A stretch of 34,828 nt of DNA from an uncultured Erysipelotrichaceae bacterium (GTDB lineage: Bacteria > Bacillota_I > Bacilli_A > RF39 > UBA660), in NCBI GenBank assembly GCA_902766875.1, contig CACXFI010000072.1:1-34828 (forward strand). The letters run 5' to 3'. The notes below the pieces were generated by a model that was not told the DNA's origin, searched no databases, and worked only from the letters and a program-made list of their open reading frames with translations. Below, in pieces: positions 1 to 7,589 of the stretch. The stretch's first letter is position 1; each line of letters starts with the position of its first letter. A program made the position numbers and the translations under genes.

Positions 1-135
1 ACATGCTTTACAATATTTATTTAATTTTAATTTATCAGTAGTATTTTTTTTGTTTTTACTTACTGTATAATTTAGATTTTTACATTCATTACAAGCTAAA
101 GTTACTAAAACTCTATTTTCATTCTTTTTTGCCAT
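1..135 (-). CDS. rpmG: 50S ribosomal protein L33, partial (3' end outside window)
   Basis: Read on the minus strand from the ATG at 135, the frame is open to the window edge and gives 45 residues beginning MAKKNENRVLVTLACNEC. This is the L33 fold: a short basic protein of the large ribosomal subunit. Two CxxC pairs are visible (CNEC and, at the cut edge, CKAC), so it is the zinc-binding form rather than the cysteine-free paralogue used under zinc limitation. A strong GGAGG ribosome binding site lies just upstream (about 141-149). The preceding gene on the same strand, the penicillin-binding protein, ends only about 40 bases before it, so the two are probably co-transcribed. Only the last few residues and the stop are missing. 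The family assignment is firm. Confidence 0.9.
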   Translation of the reverse strand, partial: MAKKNENRVLVTLACNECKNLNYTVSKNKKNTTDKLKLNKYCKAC

Positions 136-176
136 TATATTCCCTCCTTCAAACAATCTTTACATATTATAACATA

Positions 177-2432
177 TTATCTATAAATTTCAAAGAATTT
201 ATTAACAATTTGTGATGATAATCTTCTATTTATCCTACTTGTAGTTTCTGAATTACCATCTCCAATATCTGGGCTTAAAACTACAATACTCATTTTAGGA
301 TTATCATATGGGGCATAACCTATGAAACTAGTGCTAATAGTTTCAGTATCTACTTTTCCATCTCCATTTGTATCGATGAAGCTTTGACTGGTTCCAGTTT
401 TTCCTGCTCCTATATTATCATAGTTACCCATATAACCATTACCTATTCCATAAGTTACTACAGCTCTAAATCCTTCATGAACTCTATTCATATATTTACT
501 ATCTATATCTACTGTTCCTAAGCTTACTGGTTCTGTTTCTTTTATTTTTTCTGATAATGGTTCTCCTTCTGATTTATATACTTCTTTTAATAGATATGGT
601 TTATATCTTGTTCCTTTATTGGCAATAGTATTTATATATTGAGAAACTTGAATTGGTGTATAAGTATCATATTGGCCTATGGCAAAATCTAATAAGTGCC
701 CTGGTAAGGTACTTTTACCACTATAGCCTAGATTTTCATTTGGTAAGTCTATTTCAGTTTTAACACCTAATCCGAATGAATGGTACATATCTCTATATTT
801 ATCAAAGGCTTCAGGATTTATTTTTAATCCTTGATCATAAATGTATGTACCTCCACCAACTTTAATAGCAGTTTTATACTGATAAACGTTAGAAGAATAA
901 GCTAGGGCATCAATATCATTAATCATTCCCATTGTTCTCCAACTACATTTTTCTGGTGTATCTTTTATTTTTATGCATTCATCTAATTGATAACTTCCTA
1001 TATCAATAGCACCATATTTATATCCAACTAAGATTGATGCTCCTTTGACAATACTTCCAGGTGTAACTGATGTAGTTATTGTTCCAGGGGTATAATCTAT
1101 TACTTTATATTTACCATTTTCTGTTATTACTTGTTTTCCTGCTATTGCTAATATTTCTCCATTGTTAGGATTACTTACTATTGCAAAAGATCTATTAAAG
1201 TACTCAGTATTTGGTTCTGTTTTAGCTAGTAAGACTTCTTGAGTTAGAGTATCTTCTAAATATTTTTGTAAATCTATATCAATTGTTAAGACTATATCAT
1301 TTCCTCTTATTCCATTACTTATTAATTCATAACTATTATCTTTTTTTACTTTATATTTGGCTTTAGTACCTCTTAAATATTCTTCATATTGATATTCTAA
1401 ATAGCTTATACCTACTCTATCATCTAGAGAATATCCATGATCAAGATAATAATCTTTTAATTCAGAAGGAATACCTTGAGTAGAACTAGAAACACTTCCT
1501 AATAGTGATTTTAGTGTGTCTCCATAATTATATGTTCTTTCCCAATCTACTTTAGTATTGAATCCTCCTAAATCATCTATATTTTCTGATATTAAAGCAT
1601 ATTCGCTATCTGTTACATCTTTATTTTTAATAATTTTTTCTCTATAGCTATAACCTTTATTCATAAGACTATAAATATAAGCAGCATGTTTATCTTTATC
1701 ATTATAAATAGATAAATCTTCTTCCGTTATTCTTTCATAAATTAAATCTTCTAAATCTTCATCAGTTAATTTTCTTTCACTATGTTTTTTTCTTTCCGCT
1801 TTAGTTATTTTCTTTCTAGCTTCTTCATAATTATTAACATACCAAAATGTTTTTAACATTTTATCTGTTAATTTAGAATAATCTAGAGTTAACATATCTG
1901 CTACTTTATAAGCTAATAATACTTCTTCTTCACTAGTTACTCCTGGTTCTTTTTTATAATATATAGTTTTGACTGCTTCGTTATCAACAATTAATTTATG
2001 ATTTCTATCATAGATTCTGCCTCTGGGAGCACTTTCTCCTTCGATAGTATTCTCGGTAGCTAAAACTAGTTGTTCTTTATATTTTTCTTTATCTAATACT
2101 TGTAATTCTATTAACCTATAAGTTATAATTCCAAATAATAAGCATATTATAACACTAATAAATACATATCTTCCTTCAATAATAGAATCTAGATATTTAT
2201 TATTATTTTTAACTGTTTTATTTAACACTATATTATTACTTTTTTTAATATTATTATTAAAATTTATATTTATTTTATTTCTTTTTACTGGTTTATTTAA
2301 AACTACTTTCTTTTTAAATAAATCTTTACTATTCTTTTTAATTATTTTATTCTTAGATTTTTTATTTAGAGGCTTATTACGAGTGAAGATATTTTTTTTA
2401 GTTTGTAATTTTATTTTTTTATTTTTAAACAT
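177..2432 (-). CDS. Class B penicillin-binding protein (PBP2b/PbpA-like transpeptidase)
   Basis: A bitopic D,D-transpeptidase that cross-links peptidoglycan, most like the elongation-type class B PBPs of Bacilli and streptococci (PbpA, PBP2b). With the start used here (751 aa) there is a Lys/Asn-rich cytoplasmic tail of about 80 residues, one membrane segment at about 89-110, the pedestal motif RGRIYDRN near 137-144, and the three catalytic motifs: SIVK with nucleophile Ser near 460, SSN near 513 and KTGT near 678. A longer frame begins at 2456, but that ATG has no Shine-Dalgarno sequence and coincides with the predicted transcription start. The ATG at 2432 follows an AGGAGG. The long, low-complexity basic tail is unusual in length for the family. 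The gene is followed by rpmG and divergent from the DUF2624 gene. Confidence 0.93.
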   Translation of the reverse strand: MFKNKKIKLQTKKNIFTRNKPLNKKSKNKIIKKNSKDLFKKKVVLNKPVKRNKININFNNNIKKSNNIVLNKTVKNNNKYLDSIIEGRYVFISVIICLLFGIITYRLIELQVLDKEKYKEQLVLATENTIEGESAPRGRIYDRNHKLIVDNEAVKTIYYKKEPGVTSEEEVLLAYKVADMLTLDYSKLTDKMLKTFWYVNNYEEARKKITKAERKKHSERKLTDEDLEDLIYERITEEDLSIYNDKDKHAAYIYSLMNKGYSYREKIIKNKDVTDSEYALISENIDDLGGFNTKVDWERTYNYGDTLKSLLGSVSSSTQGIPSELKDYYLDHGYSLDDRVGISYLEYQYEEYLRGTKAKYKVKKDNSYELISNGIRGNDIVLTIDIDLQKYLEDTLTQEVLLAKTEPNTEYFNRSFAIVSNPNNGEILAIAGKQVITENGKYKVIDYTPGTITTSVTPGSIVKGASILVGYKYGAIDIGSYQLDECIKIKDTPEKCSWRTMGMINDIDALAYSSNVYQYKTAIKVGGGTYIYDQGLKINPEAFDKYRDMYHSFGLGVKTEIDLPNENLGYSGKSTLPGHLLDFAIGQYDTYTPIQVSQYINTIANKGTRYKPYLLKEVYKSEGEPLSEKIKETEPVSLGTVDIDSKYMNRVHEGFRAVVTYGIGNGYMGNYDNIGAGKTGTSQSFIDTNGDGKVDTETISTSFIGYAPYDNPKMSIVVLSPDIGDGNSETTSRINRRLSSQIVNKFFEIYR

Positions 2433-2444
2433 ATTATCTATAAG

Positions 2445-2450
2445 CCTCCT
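2445..2450 (-). promoter_or_regulatory. Ribosome binding site deciding the PBP start
   Basis: On the minus strand AAAAGGAGG precedes the ATG at 2432 with a gap of about 12 bases. The upstream in-frame ATG at 2456 has only AT-rich sequence before it. This supports the shorter 751-residue protein. Confidence 0.6.
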
Positions 2451-2462
2451 TTTCATTTTATT

Positions 2463-2491
2463 ATTATATCATTATGAAAAATAGTATGCAA
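2463..2491 (-). promoter_or_regulatory. Predicted sigma-A promoter for PBP-rpmG
   Basis: On the minus strand: -35 TTGCAT (2486-2491), a 17-base spacer ending in TGA (extended -10 element), and a perfect -10 TATAAT (2463-2468). Transcription would start near 2456, upstream of the ribosome binding site at 2445-2450. The -35 matches consensus only in its TTG, but the extended -10 compensates. Confidence 0.55.
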
Positions 2492-2542
2492 CTTAATTAT
2501 TATATTTTTAATAATTTTACATATTATATATCAGGTGATAAA

Positions 2543-2797
2543 ATGAATATATATTTAGTAGAGAAATATATTAATAAAATTACAAAGAATGATATTAATA
2601 ATTTTGCTTTATCTAAAGGTGTTAAGATGACAGAACATGATTTAGATGTTATTTATAATCATGTTAAAAATGATTATAAGACATTTATATATGGTAATCA
2701 AAGAGCAATATTGGATCAATTAAAAGAAGAAGTTGAACTTGGTACTTATAATCAAATTGAACTTCTATTTATACAATATAAAGATAAATTTAATTAG
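2543..2797 (+). CDS. DUF2624 (YqfT-like) small protein
   Basis: An 84-residue acidic/basic helical protein with no signal peptide or membrane segment. Its beginning (a helix of the type VEKYINKITKNDINNFA, then an SKGVKMTEHDLDVIYNHVK-type segment) matches the layout of the Bacillus YqfT/DUF2624 family, whose function is unknown. In Bacillus subtilis yqfT neighbours yqfS, the endonuclease IV gene. Here it also lies beside nfo, but convergently, and the two coding ends overlap by 8 bases. The frame is open from an ATG at 2474, but an AGGTGA sits just before the ATG at 2543, which gives the usual family length. The assignment rests on size, pattern and neighbour rather than on a catalytic motif. 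Confidence 0.65.
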   Translation: MNIYLVEKYINKITKNDINNFALSKGVKMTEHDLDVIYNHVKNDYKTFIYGNQRAILDQLKEEVELGTYNQIELLFIQYKDKFN

Positions 2798-3701
2798 AAT
2801 TATTTTTTCTTATTTTATCTATTAAATTATTATCAAACTTTTTATTTCTAATCATTTCTATTTCATATTTATATGGTGGATATACTCTTTCTTTAGAATC
2901 ATCTGTTTCTGTTACATATGGTGTTTCTAATATTTTAGGTATATCTTTTAATTTTTCATTATATATTACATTTATTAAATTATCAAAGCCTATAGTTCCG
3001 TATCCAATATTTTCATGTCTATCTTTATGACTTCCTAATTCATTTTTACTATCATTTACATGGATACATCCTAGATATGATAGTCCTATTTTTTTATCAA
3101 ATTCTTCTAATATTTTATCGAAATCATTAAGATTGTAACCAGCATCATTAATATGACATGTATCTAGGCATACTCCTATTTTATCTTTAAATTTAACTCC
3201 ATCAATTATTTTTTTTATTTCTTCAAAAGTTTTACCTACTTCATTACCTTTACCAGCCATTGTTTCTAATAGTATTTTAACATTATAATCATTATCTAAA
3301 ATTATATTTAAACCATCAACAATATTTTTAATAGCTATATCTCTATCCATACCATTAACAGCACTCCCTGGATGTAAGACCATTTTATTTACTCCTAGAG
3401 TGTTACATCTTTCACATTCTTGAATCAGGAAATTAACTGAGAAATCAAAGTTATTGCTATTACATAAGTTTACGATATAAGGAGCATGAACAATAATGTT
3501 ATTTAAATCAATATTATTTTCTTTCATTAGTTTATATGCTTCTAAGGTTATATTATCATTTATTTCTTTTCTATTGGTATTTTGTGGCGCTCCTGTATAG
3601 AACATAAAAGCTGTAGATTTATAACTTAGGGATTCTTCAACACTTCCTAATAATCCAGTATCATTTTTAAATGAGACATGACTTCCTATAATTAAATCCA
3701 T
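2790..3701 (-). CDS. nfo: Endonuclease IV (AP endonuclease)
   Basis: A cytoplasmic base-excision-repair enzyme that cuts the backbone 5' of abasic sites. The 303-residue protein is a TIM-barrel metalloenzyme. All nine trinuclear-zinc ligands expected from E. coli Nfo can be placed: His in HAPY, His in LHPGS, Glu in LETMAGKGNE, Asp and His in CLDTCHINDAGY, His in IHVNDSK, Asp and His in HKDRHENIGYG, and Glu near the end in LETP. The N-terminal GSHVSF is also typical. An upstream in-frame start exists at 3719, but GGAGGT lies 7 bases before the ATG at 3701 and the family normally begins close to the IGSHVS motif. Its 3' end overlaps the convergent DUF2624 gene. Confidence 0.96.
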   Translation of the reverse strand: MDLIIGSHVSFKNDTGLLGSVEESLSYKSTAFMFYTGAPQNTNRKEINDNITLEAYKLMKENNIDLNNIIVHAPYIVNLCNSNNFDFSVNFLIQECERCNTLGVNKMVLHPGSAVNGMDRDIAIKNIVDGLNIILDNDYNVKILLETMAGKGNEVGKTFEEIKKIIDGVKFKDKIGVCLDTCHINDAGYNLNDFDKILEEFDKKIGLSYLGCIHVNDSKNELGSHKDRHENIGYGTIGFDNLINVIYNEKLKDIPKILETPYVTETDDSKERVYPPYKYEIEMIRNKKFDNNLIDKIRKNNSN

Positions 3702-3718
3702 AAATACTACCTCCAACA

Positions 3719-3746
3719 ATTATAATTATACTATAAAAATTGGTAA
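3719..3746 (-). promoter_or_regulatory. Predicted promoter for nfo
   Basis: On the minus strand TTACCA (3741-3746) is followed after 16 bases by TATAAT (3719-3724). A second TATAAT directly abuts it (3725-3730), so the exact -10 is ambiguous. The nfo start codon at 3701 lies 18 bases downstream, which leaves a very short leader. Confidence 0.4.
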
Positions 3747-3968
3747 TATGATATTAGTTTACTAACAATTAAATTCTACATTTTTTTGAAAAATATATAA
3801 AATTTTAAGTTTACTAAGTAATTTTGTTAATAATAGTCGTTTTGTATATGGTAATATACTAAAACTAGTAGTAATTGTTTAGTTTTAATTACAGAAATAA
3901 AATTTTACTCTTTTGACTAAGTTTTATACATATGATAATCTTTATAAAATGCTTTATATGGAGGTGTT
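3747..3968 (+). promoter_or_regulatory. Intergenic region with candidate promoters for the yhcG-like gene
   Basis: This AT-rich gap lies between divergent genes. Two plus-strand candidates are visible: TTGTTT (3875-3880), 17 bases, TAAAAT (3898-3903); and TTGACT (3913-3918), 15 bases, GATAAT (3934-3939). There is also an 8-base inverted repeat, TAAAACTA (3860-3867) and TAGTTTTA (3880-3887). A GGAGGTG ribosome binding site precedes the ATG at 3969. No small ORF or RNA is recognisable. Confidence 0.3.
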
Positions 3969-5009
3969 ATGAATAGTTTTAGTTTAAATAATAATGGAGT
4001 TAATGATGTTTATAATGATATTAAAGAATTGGTAGTAAATAGTAGAAATAAAGTATATACGGTAGTTAATATTGAGATGTTAAATTTGTATTGGAATATT
4101 GGGAAGATAATAATAAAGATACAAGGTGGTAAGAATAGAGCTAAATATGGTGATTATATTTTACAAGAAGTATCTAGACGATTAACTAACGAATTTGGGA
4201 AAGGTTTCTCCATACAAAATTTAAGAAGAATGAAAAAATTTTATTCTTTATTCCCAATTCGCTCAACATTGATGAGCGAATTGAGTTGGTCTCATTATTT
4301 AGAAATAATAAAAATTGAAGAAGAAAATAAAAGAAACTTTTATATTAATGAATGTATTAATTCTAAATGGAATGTTAGAGAATTACAAAGACAAATTAAT
4401 TCTTTATTATATGAAAGATTACTTTTATCAAAAAAGGATATAAATATTAAAGAATTATCTTTTAAAGGTCAAGTTTTGAAAACTAGCCAAGATTTAATTA
4501 AAGATCCTTTTGTATTGGAATTTTTAGATATTAAAGAAAATATGGAATATCAAGAAAAAGATTTAGAGAGAAGTATTTTAAATCATATAAAAGAGTTTAT
4601 GTTAGAGTTAGGAAAAGGTTTTTCCTTTATAGGTAGTCAAGTTAGAATTACTTTAGAAGAAGATCATTTTTATCCGGATTTAATATTTTATAATAGATTA
4701 TTAAGATGTTTTGTTATTATAGATTTAAAAATAGGTAAAATTACTCATCAAGATATTGGACAAATGCAAATGTATGTTAATTATTACGATAGAAATATTA
4801 AAAATAATGATGAGAATTCTTCAGTAGGTATATTACTTTCTACTGACAAGAATGAAACTGTTGTTAAATATACTTTACCTAGTGATAATAAAAATATTTT
4901 TGCAACTAGATATAAATTAAGTTTTCCTACAGAACAAGAATTAATAAATGTTATTGAGGATGAAAAGAGAAATATTAGATTAAGAGATGATAAGGATATT
5001 TATGAATAA
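3969..5009 (+). CDS. YhcG/DUF1016 family PD-(D/E)xK nuclease
   Basis: A 346-residue homologue of E. coli YhcG. The N-terminal DUF1016 part (about 10-150) has the characteristic YWNIGK and GKGFSIQNLRRMKKFY stretches. The C-terminal half is a PD-(D/E)xK nuclease fold: P236-D237 in FYPDLIFY, D252-L-K254 in IIDLKIGK, and a downstream QxxxY motif near 265-269. All expected active-site residues are present, so it is probably catalytically competent. YhcG-type proteins are often carried in restriction-modification or other variable loci, but no methylase or other restriction subunit is visible here. It overlaps the next gene by 8 bases (ATGAATAA), which implies coupled translation. The actual target is unknown. 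Confidence 0.88.
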   Translation: MNSFSLNNNGVNDVYNDIKELVVNSRNKVYTVVNIEMLNLYWNIGKIIIKIQGGKNRAKYGDYILQEVSRRLTNEFGKGFSIQNLRRMKKFYSLFPIRSTLMSELSWSHYLEIIKIEEENKRNFYINECINSKWNVRELQRQINSLLYERLLLSKKDINIKELSFKGQVLKTSQDLIKDPFVLEFLDIKENMEYQEKDLERSILNHIKEFMLELGKGFSFIGSQVRITLEEDHFYPDLIFYNRLLRCFVIIDLKIGKITHQDIGQMQMYVNYYDRNIKNNDENSSVGILLSTDKNETVVKYTLPSDNKNIFATRYKLSFPTEQELINVIEDEKRNIRLRDDKDIYE

Positions 5010-5553
5010 AATAATTAATAGTCAAAAGATATTGGACGTTATAATGACGGATGGAGAGTTAGCTAGAGATTTTATGAATAGTATTTTAAATATTAGTATT
5101 AAAAGTAAAGATAAAATATATTATACTGAATATAAAAATTTATATAATATAAATAATTATATATATATTCATTTTAATATAAGTAATGATAAAAATATAT
5201 CTGGAATATATGATGGTATTAGATATTATTATAAATACTCATTTAAAAATAATAATAAATTTAATTTTTTTTATATTAGTTTTAATAATTTTGGTATTAT
5301 TAGTGATAATGATGGTGATATTATTTTACAAATTAAAGACAGAAATACTAAGAAAGTATTAATAGATAATTTTAACATTATTTGTTTATCTCTTCCTCGT
5401 TATAAAAAATTATATGATAGTTTTAAAAGAAATAGAAAAGTATTATGGTTATGTTTAATTAATTGTAATGATATTAAATTTATGGATAAATTATGTTCTT
5501 ATTTAATGGATAATGATAAGAAGGAAGAGTTTATTAAAGAGATAGTAGCTTGA
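5002..5553 (+). CDS. Diverged Rpn/PD-(D/E)xK transposase-like protein (uncertain)
   Basis: A 183-residue cytoplasmic protein rich in Asn, Ile and Tyr. The layout (an N-terminal helix with DFMNSILN, a middle of short beta strands with YIYIHFNIS and YYYKYSF, and a C-terminal helical tail resembling KVLWLCLINCNDIKFMDKLCSYLM) recalls the Rpn/PD-(D/E)xK family transposase-like proteins common in gut Bacillota. A convincing D..(D/E)xK set is not visible, so it may be a degenerate or non-catalytic member. The start at 5002 is preferred over 4987 because AAGGA sits 5 bases upstream. It overlaps the stop of the YhcG-like gene, so the two are probably made together. A dedicated partner of the nuclease is an alternative reading. 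Confidence 0.4.
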   Translation: MNKIINSQKILDVIMTDGELARDFMNSILNISIKSKDKIYYTEYKNLYNINNYIYIHFNISNDKNISGIYDGIRYYYKYSFKNNNKFNFFYISFNNFGIISDNDGDIILQIKDRNTKKVLIDNFNIICLSLPRYKKLYDSFKRNRKVLWLCLINCNDIKFMDKLCSYLMDNDKKEEFIKEIVA

Positions 5554-5578
5554 TATTTATAATTATATTTTGTATAAT
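5550..5578 (+). promoter_or_regulatory. Strong predicted sigma-A promoter for DUF192-gpsA
   Basis: TTGATA (5550-5555), a 17-base spacer and a perfect TATAAT (5573-5578). The -35 box overlaps the TGA stop of the preceding gene (5551-5553). A GGTGAT ribosome binding site precedes the ATG at 5594. This separates gpsA expression from the nuclease pair upstream. Confidence 0.7.
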
Positions 5579-5593
5579 TAAGATGGTGATAGT

Positions 5594-5911
5594 ATGATAT
5601 TATCTTATAAAAATAAAGATATAGTACTTAGAGAGTGTAAGAGCTTTTATAGTAGGTTTAAAGGATTTATGTTTTGTAAAGATATAGATAAGGCTCTTTT
5701 ATTTAAGAAGTGTAATAGTATTCATACTTGTTTTATGATAAATAATATTGATATTATCATGTGTGATAAAGATTATAAGATATTGTATTATTATCCTAAT
5801 TTTAAGAAATGGAAATTTATATTACCTAAGAAAGATGTTTATTTAACGATAGAGACTCCTAGCAATTATTTTGATATTTGTATAGGAGATAAATTGGAGG
5901 TTAGAGAATGA
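5594..5911 (+). CDS. DUF192 family protein
   Basis: A 105-residue single-domain protein. The centre carries the DUF192 signature: FKGFMFCKDIDKALLF, then SIHTCFMINNIDIIMCDKDYKI, corresponding to the family's conserved pattern of an H/W-x-FM segment followed by (I/L)D(I/V). There is no signal peptide or membrane segment, unlike many proteobacterial members, so it should be cytoplasmic. Its biochemical role is unknown for the family. It shares ATGA with the start of gpsA (stop and start overlap by 4 bases), so the two are translationally coupled. Transcription probably starts at the promoter at 5550-5578. Confidence 0.85.
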   Translation: MILSYKNKDIVLRECKSFYSRFKGFMFCKDIDKALLFKKCNSIHTCFMINNIDIIMCDKDYKILYYYPNFKKWKFILPKKDVYLTIETPSNYFDICIGDKLEVRE

Positions 5912-6831
5912 AGATAGGTTTTATTGGATGCGGGGTATATGGTCTTGCTTTAACTACAATGATGTTAGAGAAAAATCATAATATTATTATGTGGAGTAAA
6001 TTTAAAGAAGAAACAGATTCTTTAGAGCCAAAATATCCTGATATTAGATTTACTAATAATTTGAAAGATATTAGTAATATGGATTTAGTTGTTATAGCGA
6101 TACCTAGTAATTTTGTAGAAAGTACTTTAGATGAATTTAAAGATTATTATACTGGAGAAGATATTTTAATAGCAGCTAAAGGTATTCTTAATGATACTAG
6201 ATTTTTAAGTGAATTAGTTAGTGAAACTTTAAATACTGATAAATATTCTGTTATATCCGGTCCTACTTTTGCTATTGATATAGTTAAAGATAGACCTTTA
6301 GGACTATCTTTAGGTTGTAATAATAGTAATAGTGTTAATATAATTAAAAATGCTATAGAAACTGATTATTTTAAATTAGAAGTCTTAGATGATGTTATTG
6401 GTATTGAATTTTGTGGTGCTATTAAGAATGTTATAGCAATTAGTACTGGTATGATAGAAGGATTAGGATATCCAGAATCCACTAGATATAAATATCTTAC
6501 TTATGTAGTTAGAGATATTTATAGAGTTATTAATTTAGTTGGTGGTAAGAAAGATACTACTTATAGTTTAGCTGGTTTAGGAGATTTACTCTTAACAGCT
6601 ACTTCTATTAAGAGTAGAAATTATTCTTTAGGTTTAGTTATAGGTAGTAATGGTAATGTAGAAGAATATTTAAAGAATAATACTACCGAAGGATATCATA
6701 ATTTAGTATCTATATATAATTTAATTCATAAAAAGAATATTAAATTTGATATTATAGATATATTATATGATATTATTTATAATAATAAGGATATAGATAT
6801 ATTTATAGATTATATAAAAAGACAAGTTTAA
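5908..6831 (+). CDS. gpsA: Glycerol-3-phosphate dehydrogenase [NAD(P)+]
   Basis: Reduces dihydroxyacetone phosphate to sn-glycerol 3-phosphate, the backbone for phospholipids (and glycerol-phosphate polymers). The 307-residue protein begins with a Rossmann GxGxxG (GCGVYG, residues 7-12). It then shows AAKGI, the SGPTFAIDI segment, the catalytic lysine region EFCGAIKNVIAISTGM, GLGDLLLTATS, SRNYSLG and a TTEG motif near the C terminus. It is slightly shorter than the usual 330 residues but has all core motifs. It is the last gene of the plus-strand block and runs into the terminator at 6816-6842. Confidence 0.95.
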   Translation: MKIGFIGCGVYGLALTTMMLEKNHNIIMWSKFKEETDSLEPKYPDIRFTNNLKDISNMDLVVIAIPSNFVESTLDEFKDYYTGEDILIAAKGILNDTRFLSELVSETLNTDKYSVISGPTFAIDIVKDRPLGLSLGCNNSNSVNIIKNAIETDYFKLEVLDDVIGIEFCGAIKNVIAISTGMIEGLGYPESTRYKYLTYVVRDIYRVINLVGGKKDTTYSLAGLGDLLLTATSIKSRNYSLGLVIGSNGNVEEYLKNNTTEGYHNLVSIYNLIHKKNIKFDIIDILYDIIYNNKDIDIFIDYIKRQV

Positions 6832-6842
6832 CTTGTTTTTTT
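6816..6842. terminator. Bidirectional hairpin terminator (gpsA / surface-glycan cluster)
   Basis: AAAAAGACAAG, loop TTTAA, CTTGTTTTTTT forms a hairpin with one G-U pair followed by a T run on the plus strand. The minus strand has the same stem followed by CTTTTT. It overlaps the gpsA stop codon (6829-6831) and touches the stop of the convergent LicD-like gene (6841). Confidence 0.7.
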
Positions 6843-7587
6843 AAAAATTATCGGGATAATAATTTAATGTTTTAATAAATAGTATACCTTTAGCATTTTC
6901 CATAAACACTGGCATATTCTCTTTATTACTAATTCTTGGGTCATAATCTGCATTTGGGACTTTCCATTCAGCCCCATATTGATCACATAGCATTTTTTCT
7001 ATGTTTTTAGGCCCTCTAAATTTTATATCTTTATATTTATATGATTTTGCATTTTTAAACTCATTCATAAATCTACCATAGGTACAATAATCTTTTCCAG
7101 AAATAATTTGCATATTTCCAACTACTTTTTTTTCAATATTTTTTGCATTTGGTTTTTCAAGTGTAAAACAAGCTATATAATTATTCTTATCTTCAAGTAC
7201 TAAAAAGATATCAACTTCTACTCCTTTATATAAGAACTTATACTCTGTTATTTTACCTTCATTGTTTAGAAATACTTGTTTTAATTTGAATCCAAACTCA
7301 AAAAATCTGTCTTTTATCTTTTCAAAATCAGATTCTAAAACATATAAGTCCAAATCTTGTCCTTCCATTGTTCCATCTCTATAATATTTTAAAAGGGACC
7401 CTGATAAAAGCTGCCAATTACATTTATTACATATTATGGCAAACTTATCAATTATTTCTTTTCTATATTTATCTGTTTTCTTTTCTCCACTTGGACTAAT
7501 TAATTTAAAATAAATAAAATCTTTTATTTTTTTTGCAATACCAGTATTAACAAACTTAGAGCTTTTAATCTTTAAAAAAATATTCAT
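6841..7587 (-). CDS. LicD/fukutin-like nucleotidyltransferase-fold phosphotransferase
   Basis: A 248-residue protein of the LicD/fukutin-related type, enzymes that move a phosphorylated alditol or choline from a CDP-activated donor to a glycan. Visible motifs are GSLLKYYRDG (62-72), the metal-binding pair D78-x-D80 in QDLDLYV, a third acidic residue D126 in VEVDIFLV, and the C-terminal segment FRGPKNIEKMLCDQYGAEWKVP (the family's P-x6-L-x2-xYG-x-W layout). No membrane segment is seen. It is the last gene of the long minus-strand unit, three bases after the GT2 gene, which contributes its AGGAGG. The CDP-donor could come from the IspD/TarI-like enzyme at 28800-29549. The transferred group cannot be read from sequence. 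Confidence 0.75.
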   Translation of the reverse strand: MNIFLKIKSSKFVNTGIAKKIKDFIYFKLISPSGEKKTDKYRKEIIDKFAIICNKCNWQLLSGSLLKYYRDGTMEGQDLDLYVLESDFEKIKDRFFEFGFKLKQVFLNNEGKITEYKFLYKGVEVDIFLVLEDKNNYIACFTLEKPNAKNIEKKVVGNMQIISGKDYCTYGRFMNEFKNAKSYKYKDIKFRGPKNIEKMLCDQYGAEWKVPNADYDPRISNKENMPVFMENAKGILFIKTLNYYPDNF

Positions 7588-7589
7588 TT

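Noticed and set aside
2433..2456. Upstream in-frame ATG at 2456 for the penicillin-binding protein
   Set aside because: No ribosome binding site precedes it, and it coincides with the predicted transcription start. AGGAGG lies before the ATG at 2432.
3860..3887. 8-base inverted repeat as a terminator or operator
   Set aside because: The 12-base spacing and lack of a T run do not suit a terminator, and an 8-base AT-rich dyad is expected by chance in this sequence.
3969..5553. Nuclease pair as an insertion sequence
   Set aside because: No terminal inverted repeats or target-site duplications could be found at the edges, and neither protein is a clear transposase.
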